Source of the DNA: Sutterella sp.
Lineage (GTDB): Bacteria > Pseudomonadota > Gammaproteobacteria > Burkholderiales > Burkholderiaceae_F
Length of the DNA stretch: 48,347 nt
Direction: 5' to 3'
Assembly: GCF_030539355.1 (NCBI RefSeq)
Contig: NZ_JAUNSF010000012.1
Coordinates: forward strand, 1 to 48,347
In this document: positions 17,569 to 26,993 of the stretch, in pieces
Layout: each line of letters begins with the position of its first letter
How positions within the stretch are numbered: the stretch's first letter is position 1
Position numbers and translations under genes: made by a program
The notes under the pieces: generated by a model
Told to the model about the DNA's origin: nothing
Database searches by the model: none
What the model saw: only the letters and a program-made list of their open reading frames with translations

Positions 17569-20500
17569 TTAGAAGCGGTAGCGCGCGCCGATCGCAAAGC
17601 CCGTCGAGCGGAAGCTGTCCGAGCCTTCGCGGTGGCTCAGGTCCGTCCACACCGAGACGGCCGGGGTGAACTGCGCCTCGAGGCCGAGCCTGAGTTCGCC
17701 GAGGTTCCTCGCGCTCATCGTCGCCGTGCTCACATCGCCTTCGTTCGTGACGGTCGTCGCGAAGTCCTTGGTGTTGTGAACCCAGTTGAGCTCGGCGAAG
17801 ACATTCATCCACTCGCCGGTCTCGTCCGCCCCGGTGATCCTCAGCGCCGTGCGGGCGCCCAGCGTCGTGCGGACGTTGCCGTCGCCCGTCGTCTCGAAGC
17901 GCTGGCCGTAGGAGTCGATCTGCGTGTCGGTTTCGATGCCGGACCAGAGCACGCGCGCATGGGGCTCGATCGCCCAGGTCCAGCCGCCGCCCGTCGCGAG
18001 GGGCTGGTTCCAGCCCGCCTCGAGCGCGACGGTCCAGCCGTCGGCGTCGTACTTTTCCTTCGCAAGCCCCTCGCCCTGCACCTTGTTCTCAAAGGTGTTC
18101 CAGCGGACCTGGGCGCCGGCCCACGGGCCGGTGTCGCCCGGGAGTCCCCAGGCGGCATAGGCGCCGATCGACCAGCCGCGGAAGTCGCCGTCGGCGGTGC
18201 CGCCCGTCACGCGGGAGTCCGTGTCGACCTCGGCGCTCGAGTAACCCGTGAGGAGGCCGAGGCGCAGCGTGCCGTCACCCGCGGGCAGAACGGCCACGTC
18301 GCCGCCCACGTGGGTGGTGAGGAGGCGCGCCTTGCTCTTCAGCTGTCCGCTCGTGTCGTCGAGCCTCGTCCAGTCGCCCGTCTGGCTCACCCAGAGCGTG
18401 GAGGAGATCTCCTCGCCCGTGACCGGGTCGGTGCGGACGCGGTCGCCCGCCTTGCCGCGCAGACTGAGGTCAAAGGCCTCGGCGGCAAGGAGCGCGAGCG
18501 TCGCGCGGGCGCCGGTCCCCGGGGTCTTCACGTCTCTCGCGCCCGAGGTGCCGGCGAGGTAGTAGATCCTGTTGCCGTCGACGTCGTAGACGGACTCGAG
18601 GGTGTAGGTGCAGTCGTTGATGACGAGGGGCTCCTCGAGGGTGAGCGTGAACTCCGTGCCGTCCGAGATCGTGGCGATCGTGAGGTTCGAGAGCGCTCCG
18701 CCGACGCTCCCGTCGAGCAGACTGACGGCGAGGGAGGCCGAGCCGGCGGCGGCGCCCTCGATGGTCAGCGTTCCGGCAGCGGAGTCGCTGCCCGAGAGCA
18801 GGGCGGCGACCGAGATGACGCTCCCTGCGGTGCTCGTGAGCGAGGCTGCGGTGAGGGAGTTGGCGCCGATGTCGAGCGTTGCGCCGTCGAGCGTGAGGTT
18901 CTGAAGCGTCGTCGCGGTCGTGAGCCGGAGCGTGGTGCCCGAGCCCGCGGTGAGGTTCCGGATCTCCTCAGCAGCGGCGAGCGTCGTTCCCGAGAGCTCG
19001 ACCGTTGAGTTCAGCAGCGTGAACAGCCCCGAGTAGCCCGAGAACTGACCGGCGCTCTCAAACGTGACGTTCGCGCCGCCGCCGTGGACCGTGTAGTCGC
19101 CCGCGCCGGTCAGGGTGTTGCTGAAGACATAGCTCACCGCGTCCGCGGTCTGCGTCTCGCCGGCCGTCGCGATTCCCTCCTCGGCGGCGACGGCGATCCC
19201 GTCATCGGCGGCCGAGGAGAGCGACTCGATCAGATAGTGGTGGATCGAGGTGCCTTCGGCAAGCTCATAGGTGCCGGTGAAGCCCGAGGCGTTCGAGCCC
19301 ACAGTCACCGCGGCGCCCGAAGCGGCAAGCGCCACGGAGCCCGAGCCCGAGAGGTCGTTGGCGAGATTTCCCGAGACGGCGCCGTCAATCTGAAGCACGC
19401 CGTTGATGGTGAGCTCTCCCGAGCCGAGGCCGCCGAGGTCATCGATCCTCGTCGTGCCCGAGGCGATCTCAACGCCGCCGGTGAGCCCCTCGTTGGCGCC
19501 CGTGACGGCCGAGTCGCCGGTGATCCGGAGAAGACCGGTGCCCTTGAGCGCGCTGCCCGCCTCGGTCGTGAGCTTCGTGATCTCGGCGCTCGAGAAGCTG
19601 ACTGAGCCGCCCGAGAAAACGGACAGCTCGGCGGCCCTGCCGCCCGTGAAGGCGAACGCCGCGCCGGAGGCGACGGAGAGGCTGCCCGAGACCGCGAGAT
19701 CGCCGTTGACCGTCTGGTCGCCCCGGACCTCGACGGCAGTGCCGGCCGCGGTGGTGAGGCCGGAGGTGTTTCCGAGCGCATTGTCCGCGGCAAGGATGAG
19801 GGTGCCGCTCTCGACCCTGGTCCCGCTCTGATAGCTGTTGGAAGACGTGAGGGTGACCTCGCCGCCCGTGACGGTGATGCCGCCTTCGCCAGTCACCGTC
19901 GTCCGCAGCGTGGCATCGCTGTCGCTCTCCGCTGAGGGCGCGAGAAGAAGCTGAACGCCTTCGCCCACGTCAATGTTCTTCAGGGCGAAGGAGACCCAAA
20001 CGGCGGAGCCGGAGGCCGTGTCGCGCACGCTCAGGGTGTAGTCATAGGTTCCGGTGACCGAGGAGCCGTCGGACTGGATGATGGCCGCCGAGACGGAACT
20101 GTCCGTGCCGCCGACAATATTGAGCTTGACATTCGAGAGCGAGACGGAGCCGCTCTCGGAGGTGGCGAGCGCCACGCCGCTCTCGGACTCGTCCTGGTCG
20201 AGGACGTTTCCGGAGAGCACGTTCCTCGAGATGTCGCTGAGCGAAGAGCTCTCGACCTCGACCGAGGCATTGGTGAGCGCGATGTCTCCGGTGACGGCAA
20301 GACGCCCCGATTCGCTGAAGTCAAGCTCGGAGCCGTCGTTCAACGAGAGACCGCCGCTCACGGAGGATTGAGCGTCATTGACCTCAACCGTGGCGTTGGT
20401 GAGATCAAAGGTGCCGGCCGACCCCGAAAGGGTCACGAGAGTCGCGGACGAGCCCGTGCCGGTGAAGGCCAGGGTGCCGGTGCCCGAGGTGCTGACGGCG

Positions 20501-23500
20501 TACTCGGCGGCCGAGGAAACGATGGCGAGCGCTGCGCCGTCGCCGACGTTCCAGGTGCCCGAGAAGGAAGCCGCGTCGCTCGTGACCGAGCCCGAGCCGC
20601 TAGTGAGCGAGAAGGTGCCCGAGCCCGAGATCGTGTTCGCGAAGCTCGTCTCGAAGGCTGAGCGGAGGTTCACGGAGAGTTCGGCATTCCCGTTGATCGT
20701 GATCACGCCGGTGCCGAGGCCCTCGGCGGAGTTGATCGAGGTAGTCCCGGACTCGATGGTCACGCCTCCGGTGAGACCGGGGTTCACGCCGTGGATGCTC
20801 GAGTCACCCGTGATCGTGAGCATCCCCGGGGAGGCGAGGGCGAGCTCGGTCTCGGTCGTGAGGTTCGCGACCGAGCCGCTCGAAAAGGTGAGCATGGCCC
20901 CGGAGTTGACGGTGAGGGAGCCGGAGACGGCAAGGGCGCCGTTCACGGTCTGGTCGCCCCGGACCTCGACGGCGGTGCCGGCCGAGGTTGTGAGACCGGA
21001 GGTTCCCCCGAGCGCATTGTCGGCGTCGAGGATGAGGGAGCCGCCGGTGACGCTGGTCGCGCCTCTGTAACTGTTGGCAGACGCGAGGGTGACCGCTCCG
21101 CCCGTCACTGTGATGCCGCCTGCGCCCGTGACCGCTGCGGAGAGGGTCCCGTTGCCCGTTTCCAATGTGCGCGCGAGGAGAAGCGAAACGCCTTCTCCCA
21201 CTTCAATCGTCTTCAACGCATAGGTGACGATGAGGCTGGAGGAGGATTCGCCGAGGCTCGTCGTGAGCGCGTAGTCATAGGTGCCGGTGACAGAGGTTCC
21301 GTCGGTCTGCGAGATCGCCCGTGTAATGGAAGTGCTCGAGACGCCCTCGAGCGAGAGCGAGGCACCGTCAAGGGAGACGGAGCCCGCGGTGGCAAGCGTC
21401 ACGCCGGTCGTCCCCTGATCGAGCACGTTCGAGGCGAAGGCGCTCTCGAACCCTGTCTGGGCGGCGCTCGTGACATGAACCGCGGCGCCGCTGATCGTGA
21501 GCGCACCCGTGACGGATAGCGCATCCGCGGCGACGAAGGTGAGCGAGGCGCCTTCGTTCACCGTGAGGGCGGCGAGCTGAAGCCCCGTCGTATCGGCCGT
21601 GTAGGACGAGCCCGAATTGAGGACGAGGGACGAGGAGGGCGCGGTGTAGTTCGAGCCCGTGAGCGCGGCGTTCGTGAAGGCTGCGGTGCCGGAGAAGGAG
21701 CTTTCGTGAACGGTGACGGCCGCGGCGCTCTCCCCCGTGCCGGTGAGCTCAAGCCATCCGCCGCCCGCCATCGAGAAGGAGGCGGCCGAGGCCGCGTTGA
21801 GCGAGAGGCTCGCGCCCTCGGCGACGCTCCAGGTGCCGGAGAAGGAGGCGGCGTCGCTCGTGACCGAGCTCGATCCGCCCGTGAGCGAGAAGGTTCCCGC
21901 CCCGGTGATCGTGTTGCTGAAGTCCTTTTCGAAGGCCGTGGCGACATTCGCGGAGAGCTCGGCCCCCTCGCTGATCGTGATCACTCCGGAGCCGAGGCCC
22001 TCGGACGAGTTGAGCCCGGTCCTGCCGGAGGCGATTGTCACGCCGCCGGTGAGGCCCGGGTTGATGCCGTGGATGCTCGAGTCGCCCGTGATCGTGAGCT
22101 TTCCCGAGGAGGCGAGCGCAAGTTCGGTCTCGGTCACGAGGTTCGCGACCTCGCCGCTCTCGAAGGTGAGGAGCGCTCCGGAATTGACGGTGAGACTCCC
22201 CGAGACGGCAAGCGCGCCCTTCACGGTCTGGTCGCCCTGGACCTCGACGTCGGTGCCTGCGGCGGCAGTGAGGCCGGAGGTGCTTCCAAGCGCATCATCC
22301 GCGGCCAGGATCAGGGTGCCGTTTGTCACCGTCGTCGCGCCCGAGTAGGTGTTCGTGCGGGCGAGCTCGACGGAGCCGGTTGTGTTGATCTCGATGCCGC
22401 CCTCGCCCGTGACCTTCACGGAAAGGGTGGAGTTTCCGCCCTCGGAGGGCGTGAGCGTGAGAACGTGGCCGGCCGATACATTGAGCTCGGTGAGCGCATA
22501 GGTGACATAGAGCGAGGTGCCGCCGTCGCCGCCCAGGGTGTAGTTCCAGATGCCGGTGACGCCGTCGTAGCCGGAGAGCGTCACGGTTCTGGCACTTCCG
22601 GCCTCGACGCCGCCGATGAGGAGCGTCGCATTGGTGAGCGAGACGCTGCCGGCCGAGGCGAGCGTCAGTTTCGCCTCGCCGTCATCCATGTCGAGGACAT
22701 TGGCGGCGGTGGTTGAAGTGCTGTCTGAGCCGGTCGGGAGAAGCGAGGCGGCGATGTCGACGACGGCGTCGCCCAGCGTGAGCGCCCCGGTGACGGCGAG
22801 TGCGTTCGCAGTGTCGAACCTGATGGTCGAGCCCTCGGCGCCGACGAGCGCGCCGACGGTTGCCGCGCCAGCTACCAGCCAGGTCGAACCGTTCCCGAGC
22901 GCGAGCGTGGCGTTCGCGAACCAGTTCCCGGTGCCCGAGGTCGTGAGCGCGGTGTTCGTCGCCGTGGCCGTTCCCGAGAAGGCGGAGGCGGCCGTGTCGG
23001 AAAAGCTCACGGCGGCGGCGGTCCCGCCGGTGCCGGTGAGAAGAAGCGCGCCGGTGCCCGAGATGGTCTCGGAGATGACCTGGTCGGAGGCGAGGCTGTA
23101 GACGAGGGAGCCCCCCGTCGTGTCGATGGCGCCGGTGAGTTTCCCCGCCGTCGCGTTCGTGAGCGTGAGCGACCCGCCCGAGCCTTCGAACCCCACGGTG
23201 ACGAGGCCGGCGAAGGCCGCCTCGGCCGCGGACTCATCAAGGCTGAGCGCGGTGTCCCCGGCGATGAGAAGGGCCGAGCTCCCCGAGAAGCTCCCGGAGA
23301 GCGCCGTGGACTCATCGGAATCGACGCGCACGGTCGAGCCCGAGGCGCCAGAGACGGGGGCGGACGCGACTGCGTCGCCCTCGGTGAGGGTGAGAACGGC
23401 GCCCGTGGCAAGCGTGAGGTTTCCGGTGAAGGCGGTCTGGGCGCCCGAGACGGTGAGCGCGGCGTTTTCCGCGAGCGCGAGCGTGCCCGTCTGCGAGAGC

Positions 23501-25050
23501 GCGGCGTCGCCCGAGATTGCAGAGCCGGTGCCCCTGAGCGTGAGCGTCGTCGCGTCGGCGGTCACTTTTCCGCCCTCGGCAATCGTGAGCTTCTCGATTG
23601 CGAGGTCAGCGAGAAGCTCCGCGGCGGCGCCAGAGGCGACCGAGAGGCCGGAGGTCGCGAGCGCTGTGTCGGCGGCGACGATGAGGCTGCCGGCGTTAAC
23701 GAGCGTCGCGCCCGTGTAGGTGAATTTGCGGGAGCCCTCGAGCGTCACGGTGCCGCCCGCGATCGCGAGGTCGCCCGGGCCCGAGATGTCGATCTGCACG
23801 GTGCCGGCGCCGCCCGTCTCCGAGGAGGCGTTGAGCGCGAGGGCGTCGCTCCCGGTGCCGACGAGTTCAAGCGAATCGGCGGCGGCGGAGTAGGTGACGG
23901 ACTTCTCGGCGATCGTGAGGCCGGAGGTCTCGGCCCAGTGCAGGCGAGCGGCGACGCTGCCTGAGCTCGCGAGGATCTCGCTTCCCTCGTTCATGAAGGT
24001 GCTGAGCGAGAAGTCATCCGTCGTGAGCTCGGAGAAGCTGCCCGAGGTGGTGGTGAAGAGGGTCTGGGTGAGCGCGGCGGCGCTCGAGAAGAAATTCATC
24101 GAGGAGGCGGAGAGCTCCCCCGAGAGGTCAATGGAGATCCAGTTGCCCGAGGTCGCGGTGATGCCGCCCACGAGCGCGATCGTGCTCGCGCCGTCAAGGC
24201 TGATCTCGACCTTGCCGCCGTTGAAGGAGATGCGGTTCAGGTACCTCGTGCCGCCCGAGACGGAGAGGGTGGAATTCGTCCCGAGCACGAGATTCAGCGT
24301 CTGCGTCGTGCGCGCAGCCCCGCTGAAGGTTGTGGAGACGTTCTCGAGCCAGAGCGTGCCGAGGAAACTGCCGTAGTAGCTGAAGGCGCGCGCCCCGAAG
24401 GTGACGGAGAGCGGGTCGTCGGTCGCGCTCGAGATGCTGATCGTGCCGTATCCCCGGAAGTCGGTGTCGATCGTCTGCGCCCCGGTCCCGGCGGCGTAGA
24501 TGACATTGAGCGCGGTGGCGCTGCTCTGCGCCCTGGTGCCGAGATTGATCGTGCCGTAGCCCGAGAGACCGCCAACGGTCTGTCGGTGGCCGTTCAGCTT
24601 GACCTCGCCCGTGTTGACGACCGTGAGCCAGGAAGTCTCGCCCATGGCGTTGTCCGCGTCGAAGCTCACGACGCTCCCCGCGCTCACCTCGGTCGTTCCG
24701 GTGTAGCTGCTCGTCGTCCCGAGCGTGAGCGTCTCGCCCGCGGTCGTGAAGCGGATGCCGCCCTCGCCCGTGAAATTCGCGAGCGCCGTCGTGGCCTCCG
24801 AGACGGAGACGTCGAGCACGCTGCCGGCGGGAAGGGCGATCTCGCCCTCCTGAGTGATGTCCGCGTCCGCTGCAAGCGCCGGGGAAGGGGCGCCGACGGA
24901 GAGCGCGGCGGAGATGGCAAGGGCGACCGCGGAGGCGCGGAGCACCGGCGAGGCGGAGCCGGAACTGCGGCGCTCCGTCCGGGTGAGTTCGTTCACCGCC
25001 TGGAAAAGACGGAGGGAGTCGTTCCAGATGACGCGGAAGGTCTTGTTCAT
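17569..25050 (-). CDS. giant autotransporter with extended signal peptide and repeated passenger
   Basis: This protein of about 2,493 residues is a type Va autotransporter. It begins MNKTFRVIWNDSLRLFQAVN, the extended signal peptide region of large autotransporters, followed by a hydrophobic core ending ALAADADITQ. The passenger carries many passenger-associated repeats of the form GxGGIxxxGG, NSYxGxTxVxxGxLIL, DxALGxTSGL. Three copies of a roughly 415-residue unit are nearly identical in places. A C-terminal barrel of about 280 residues ends in ARYRF. The frame is open to 25833, but the signal region fixes the start at 25050. No purine-rich ribosome binding site precedes it. It is probably a surface adhesin; its ligand is unknown. 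Confidence 0.9.
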   Translation of the reverse strand: MNKTFRVIWNDSLRLFQAVNELTRTERRSSGSASPVLRASAVALAISAALSVGAPSPALAADADITQEGEIALPAGSVLDVSVSEATTALANFTGEGGIRFTTAGETLTLGTTSSYTGTTEVSAGSVVSFDADNAMGETSWLTVVNTGEVKLNGHRQTVGGLSGYGTINLGTRAQSSATALNVIYAAGTGAQTIDTDFRGYGTISISSATDDPLSVTFGARAFSYYGSFLGTLWLENVSTTFSGAARTTQTLNLVLGTNSTLSVSGGTRYLNRISFNGGKVEISLDGASTIALVGGITATSGNWISIDLSGELSASSMNFFSSAAALTQTLFTTTSGSFSELTTDDFSLSTFMNEGSEILASSGSVAARLHWAETSGLTIAEKSVTYSAAADSLELVGTGSDALALNASSETGGAGTVQIDISGPGDLAIAGGTVTLEGSRKFTYTGATLVNAGSLIVAADTALATSGLSVASGAAAELLADLAIEKLTIAEGGKVTADATTLTLRGTGSAISGDAALSQTGTLALAENAALTVSGAQTAFTGNLTLATGAVLTLTEGDAVASAPVSGASGSTVRVDSDESTALSGSFSGSSALLIAGDTALSLDESAAEAAFAGLVTVGFEGSGGSLTLTNATAGKLTGAIDTTGGSLVYSLASDQVISETISGTGALLLTGTGGTAAAVSFSDTAASAFSGTATATNTALTTSGTGNWFANATLALGNGSTWLVAGAATVGALVGAEGSTIRFDTANALAVTGALTLGDAVVDIAASLLPTGSDSTSTTAANVLDMDDGEAKLTLASAGSVSLTNATLLIGGVEAGSARTVTLSGYDGVTGIWNYTLGGDGGTSLYVTYALTELNVSAGHVLTLTPSEGGNSTLSVKVTGEGGIEINTTGSVELARTNTYSGATTVTNGTLILAADDALGSTSGLTAAAGTDVEVQGDQTVKGALAVSGSLTVNSGALLTFESGEVANLVTETELALASSGKLTITGDSSIHGINPGLTGGVTIASGRTGLNSSEGLGSGVITISEGAELSANVATAFEKDFSNTITGAGTFSLTGGSSSVTSDAASFSGTWSVAEGASLSLNAASAASFSMAGGGWLELTGTGESAAAVTVHESSFSGTAAFTNAALTGSNYTAPSSSLVLNSGSSYTADTTGLQLAALTVNEGASLTFVAADALSVTGALTISGAAVHVTSAAQTGFESAFASNVLDQGTTGVTLATAGSVSLDGASLSLEGVSSTSITRAISQTDGTSVTGTYDYALTTSLGESSSSLIVTYALKTIEVGEGVSLLLARTLETGNGTLSAAVTGAGGITVTGGAVTLASANSYRGATSVTGGSLILDADNALGGTSGLTTSAGTAVEVRGDQTVNGALAVSGSLTVNSGAMLTFSSGSVANLTTETELALASPGMLTITGDSSIHGVNPGLTGGVTIESGTTSINSAEGLGTGVITINGNAELSVNLRSAFETSFANTISGSGTFSLTSGSGSVTSDAASFSGTWNVGDGAALAIVSSAAEYAVSTSGTGTLAFTGTGSSATLVTLSGSAGTFDLTNATVEVNDAQSSVSGGLSLNDGSELDFSESGRLAVTGDIALTNASVEVESSSLSDISRNVLSGNVLDQDESESGVALATSESGSVSLSNVKLNIVGGTDSSVSAAIIQSDGSSVTGTYDYTLSVRDTASGSAVWVSFALKNIDVGEGVQLLLAPSAESDSDATLRTTVTGEGGITVTGGEVTLTSSNSYQSGTRVESGTLILAADNALGNTSGLTTAAGTAVEVRGDQTVNGDLAVSGSLSVASGAAFAFTGGRAAELSVFSGGSVSFSSAEITKLTTEAGSALKGTGLLRITGDSAVTGANEGLTGGVEIASGTTRIDDLGGLGSGELTINGVLQIDGAVSGNLANDLSGSGSVALAASGAAVTVGSNASGFTGTYELAEGTSIHHYLIESLSSAADDGIAVAAEEGIATAGETQTADAVSYVFSNTLTGAGDYTVHGGGANVTFESAGQFSGYSGLFTLLNSTVELSGTTLAAAEEIRNLTAGSGTTLRLTTATTLQNLTLDGATLDIGANSLTAASLTSTAGSVISVAALLSGSDSAAGTLTIEGAAAGSASLAVSLLDGSVGGALSNLTIATISDGTEFTLTLEEPLVINDCTYTLESVYDVDGNRIYYLAGTSGARDVKTPGTGARATLALLAAEAFDLSLRGKAGDRVRTDPVTGEEISSTLWVSQTGDWTRLDDTSGQLKSKARLLTTHVGGDVAVLPAGDGTLRLGLLTGYSSAEVDTDSRVTGGTADGDFRGWSIGAYAAWGLPGDTGPWAGAQVRWNTFENKVQGEGLAKEKYDADGWTVALEAGWNQPLATGGGWTWAIEPHARVLWSGIETDTQIDSYGQRFETTGDGNVRTTLGARTALRITGADETGEWMNVFAELNWVHNTKDFATTVTNEGDVSTATMSARNLGELRLGLEAQFTPAVSVWTDLSHREGSDSFRSTGFAIGARYRF
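18650..22415 (-). repeat. three tandem ~1.25 kb passenger repeats in autotransporter 2
   Basis: In coding order, units begin near 22415, 21137 and 19900, at VTGEGGIEI, VTGAGGITV and VTGEGGITV. Each continues with a TYSGAT-like motif, DxALGxTSGL, GDQTV(K/N)G and a GDSxxxGxNxGLTGGV block. Units 1 and 2 are alike over most of their length; unit 3 diverges and has an insertion after its LAVSGSL segment. The spacing of the GDQTV codons (about 22217, 20948 and 19712) gives periods of roughly 1,270 and 1,236 bp. Copy number could vary between strains by recombination. Confidence 0.85.
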
Positions 25051-25358
25051 GGTGTGAGAGGGAGAGGGCGGAAAGGAGTCCGGCGGGGCGGATCTCCGGC
25101 CGGAAGCGCTCCGAACGGCGAGGGAACGGTCCGGGGGAGCGGAGACACCGGCTGCGTCGGCCGGCAATGGGTATACCCGAATTTTCGCCCAAAACAGGGC
25201 CCGGTGAAATTGCATTCCGTCGTCTGAATCAAGCAAGGGGGCCGACCGGAAAAGTCGCCCGGCACATGGTTCTGAACATGTCCTCAGGGAAATCCGGGCC
25301 GGGAGGGCGCTTGAAATGAACCGCCCCCGCGGGGGAAAATTAAAAATTGACCGCCCGC
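25051..25358. promoter_or_regulatory. upstream region of autotransporter 2
   Basis: Read leftward, TATACC within the palindrome GGGTATACCC (near 25171-25180) is the best -10 candidate for autotransporter 2; its -35 is poor. CCCCCGCGGGGG (25324-25335) is followed by an A/T-rich run. The divergent Crp-type regulator unit starts at 25417, so sites for that regulator could lie here. Confidence 0.35.
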
Positions 25359-25392
25359 AAAAAAATGAGGCGCTCCTTTTGAGGGAAGCGCC
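25359..25392 (-). terminator. leftward-facing terminator without an obvious leftward gene
   Basis: GGCGCT (25369-25374) pairs with AGCGCC (25387-25392). Read leftward the stem is followed by TCATTTTTTT. Genes to the right run rightward, so only antisense transcription would be stopped here. It could shield the promoter of autotransporter 2, or serve as a leader hairpin for 25417. Confidence 0.5.
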
Positions 25393-25416
25393 CGCAGACT
25401 TTCCGTCCTGAGATCC

Positions 25417-25764
25417 ATGCAGAACATTGACGCCAACTCGATCTTCGCCTCCGCACTGGGGATCCACGAACCCTGGTTCGTCTCGAAGTACGAGTTCCAC
25501 CCGGAGCCCGGCCTGGGCAAGGTGCTGCACATCTGGATCGATTTCGAGGCGAGCGCGCGGTTCAACTGCCCCGCCGAAGGGTGTGTCGAGACCGAGCTCC
25601 GGGTCCACGGCTCGAGCGAGCACCTCTGGTGGCATGAGAATTTCTGCGACCGCGGCTGCTACCTGCACTGCAGGCTGCCGAGCGTTGACTGCGCCCAGCA
25701 CGGCGTGCACACCGTCCCGGCTCCCTGGGAAGGACACGTGCCCGGCTTCAGGCGCATCCACTGA
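25417..25764 (+). CDS. ISL3-family transposase N-terminal zinc-finger fragment
   Basis: This 115-residue ORF matches only the first domain of ISL3-type transposases. It starts with the ALGIHEPWFV region, continues with LHIWIDFE and a zinc ligand pattern (CPAEGC, then CYLHC), and ends with the HGVHTVPAPWEGHVPGF block that normally leads into the helix-turn-helix and DDE core. Those later domains are absent and no inverted terminal repeats were seen. The ORF itself is intact and sits 17 bp before a Crp-type gene. It is either a degraded insertion sequence or a domesticated DNA-binding domain. Confidence 0.75.
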   Translation: MQNIDANSIFASALGIHEPWFVSKYEFHPEPGLGKVLHIWIDFEASARFNCPAEGCVETELRVHGSSEHLWWHENFCDRGCYLHCRLPSVDCAQHGVHTVPAPWEGHVPGFRRIH

Positions 25765-25781
25765 AGCCTGCCGGAGGATCG

Positions 25782-26570
25782 ATGCGCCAGGTCTTCCGCA
25801 TGCGGCCCTGGGTGTTTCCGCCCGAGCCCGCACCGATCGCCGAGATATTCAAGCGGCACGGCAAGCGCCGTGACTACCCGAAGGGCTCCGGCATGCCGCA
25901 CGGGGGCCTCGGCGACACCGCGCAGGTGGGCTACCTCGTGAGCGGGCTCGCCACCTTCTCCTGCATGGACGTGATGAAGCAGCTCCACATCTTCGCGCTT
26001 CTCGCGCCGGGCAGGTGCCTCGCGGATCTGGACGCCCTCAATCCGCACCGCGTCAACGTCATGGTGGAGTTCATCCGCCCGTCAACGGTTCTGCTGGTTC
26101 CCCGGAAGACCTTCATCGCGGGGCTGAGGCAGTCGATCGACACGATGCAGCTCTACGCCGACCTCGCGATCCTCAAGGAGGAGTCGGTGATCGAGGGCAT
26201 GCTTGCGAACTTCACGCTCGACATGGACTCGCGGCTGCGCGTCTTCCTCATCTCGGCGATCTCGAGCTTCTCGGAATTGAGGAACGACGGCTGGAACGAG
26301 TGCCCGCTCGGCCTCACCATCACGGAGCTCTCGCGGATCATCTCCGCCAACCGCAGCTGGGTCTCGACCAAGGTGGGCGAGTGGGTGAAGGCCGGCCTCG
26401 CCCGCAAGGAAGGCCGCAGGCTCCTCGTCCACGGGAAGCTCTTCGAGAACATCTGGGACTGGGGCCGCGGAACCGGCGTGCAGCCGAGCGGCCTCATGGC
26501 CGAGCCGCGGATGGACCGCCTCTATTCGCCGCAGATTCTGCCTCCCGAGCTCTGCCCCAGGGAAGACTGA
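25782..26570 (+). CDS. Crp/Fnr-family transcriptional regulator
   Basis: This 262-residue protein has an N-terminal cyclic-nucleotide-binding-like barrel (about 15-125: YLVSGLATFS, LLAPGRCLADL) and a C-terminal winged helix-turn-helix (about 178-208: TITELSRIISANRSWVST). No Fnr-type N-terminal cysteine cluster is seen, so an iron-sulfur oxygen sensor is unlikely. The effector is unknown. A GGAGG lies 4 bp before the ATG, rather close; Met7 is an alternative start. It is transcribed away from autotransporter 2 and probably with the ISL3-like ORF, so control of the autotransporter is a reasonable guess. Confidence 0.8.
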   Translation: MRQVFRMRPWVFPPEPAPIAEIFKRHGKRRDYPKGSGMPHGGLGDTAQVGYLVSGLATFSCMDVMKQLHIFALLAPGRCLADLDALNPHRVNVMVEFIRPSTVLLVPRKTFIAGLRQSIDTMQLYADLAILKEESVIEGMLANFTLDMDSRLRVFLISAISSFSELRNDGWNECPLGLTITELSRIISANRSWVSTKVGEWVKAGLARKEGRRLLVHGKLFENIWDWGRGTGVQPSGLMAEPRMDRLYSPQILPPELCPRED

Positions 26571-26581
26571 GGCCGCGCCGA

Positions 26582-26619
26582 CCCCGCCGGCGGCGGGGGC
26601 TCAAAAAAATCTTTTGAGC
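26582..26619 (+). terminator. terminator after the Crp-type gene
   Basis: CCCCGCC/GGCGGGG (26582-26598) is followed directly by a second stem GCTCAAAA/TTTTGAGC (26599-26619). Together they form a compact terminator-like element 12 bp after the stop. Confidence 0.6.
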
Positions 26620-26647
26620 GAAACTGCCTCAAGTGTTGAGTGGCAAA

Positions 26648-26792
26648 CACTCTCCTCATCGCGTATGCGCTTCAATAAGGACCCGTGAGACGTTTCCTTG
26701 TGTGAACTGCTCCGCGCTCCTCAGAGTGACTGACGGACAGTCACTGACAGCGGCACCCGGTTCACGTTTCTCACGCACTTCAATGAGGAGTG
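26648..26792. repeat. 145-bp nested inverted repeat, possible structured RNA
   Basis: Four pairs of complementary segments are nested around one centre: CACTCTCCTCAT (26648) with ATGAGGAGTG (26783), GTGAGA (26685) with TCTCAC (26769), GTGAAC (26702) with GTTCAC (26760), and AGTGACTG (26725) with CAGTCACT (26738). No protein gene fits. It could be a structured RNA or the remnant of a small mobile repeat. Confidence 0.5.
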
Positions 26793-26993
26793 CCCTCCGT
26801 CTGAAACCCCTGCCGTCCTTCCGGACGCTGACAGGAGAAACGCACTTCAGAGGAAGGCGCTCCTCGCCCCGGCTTCCGCGAACGGCTGCTCCCGAGAAGT
26901 TGTATCCTTCCCGACCTTCCGCCTGACGGCGACTGCCCTGACCGACTTCAGGCACCTCGGACGCCGGTCGGCTCTGAACTTTATTTTCCGCGC

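Noticed and set aside
17446-19008. 520-aa frame opposite the autotransporter 2 barrel
   Set aside because: Low-complexity Arg/Ala/Gly/Glu composition mirrors the complementary strand of a real gene; no domain or ribosome binding site.
25051-25833. Upstream extension of autotransporter 2 by 261 residues
   Set aside because: The extended signal peptide must be at the N terminus, so the start is at 25050. The rest is chance frame over other genes.
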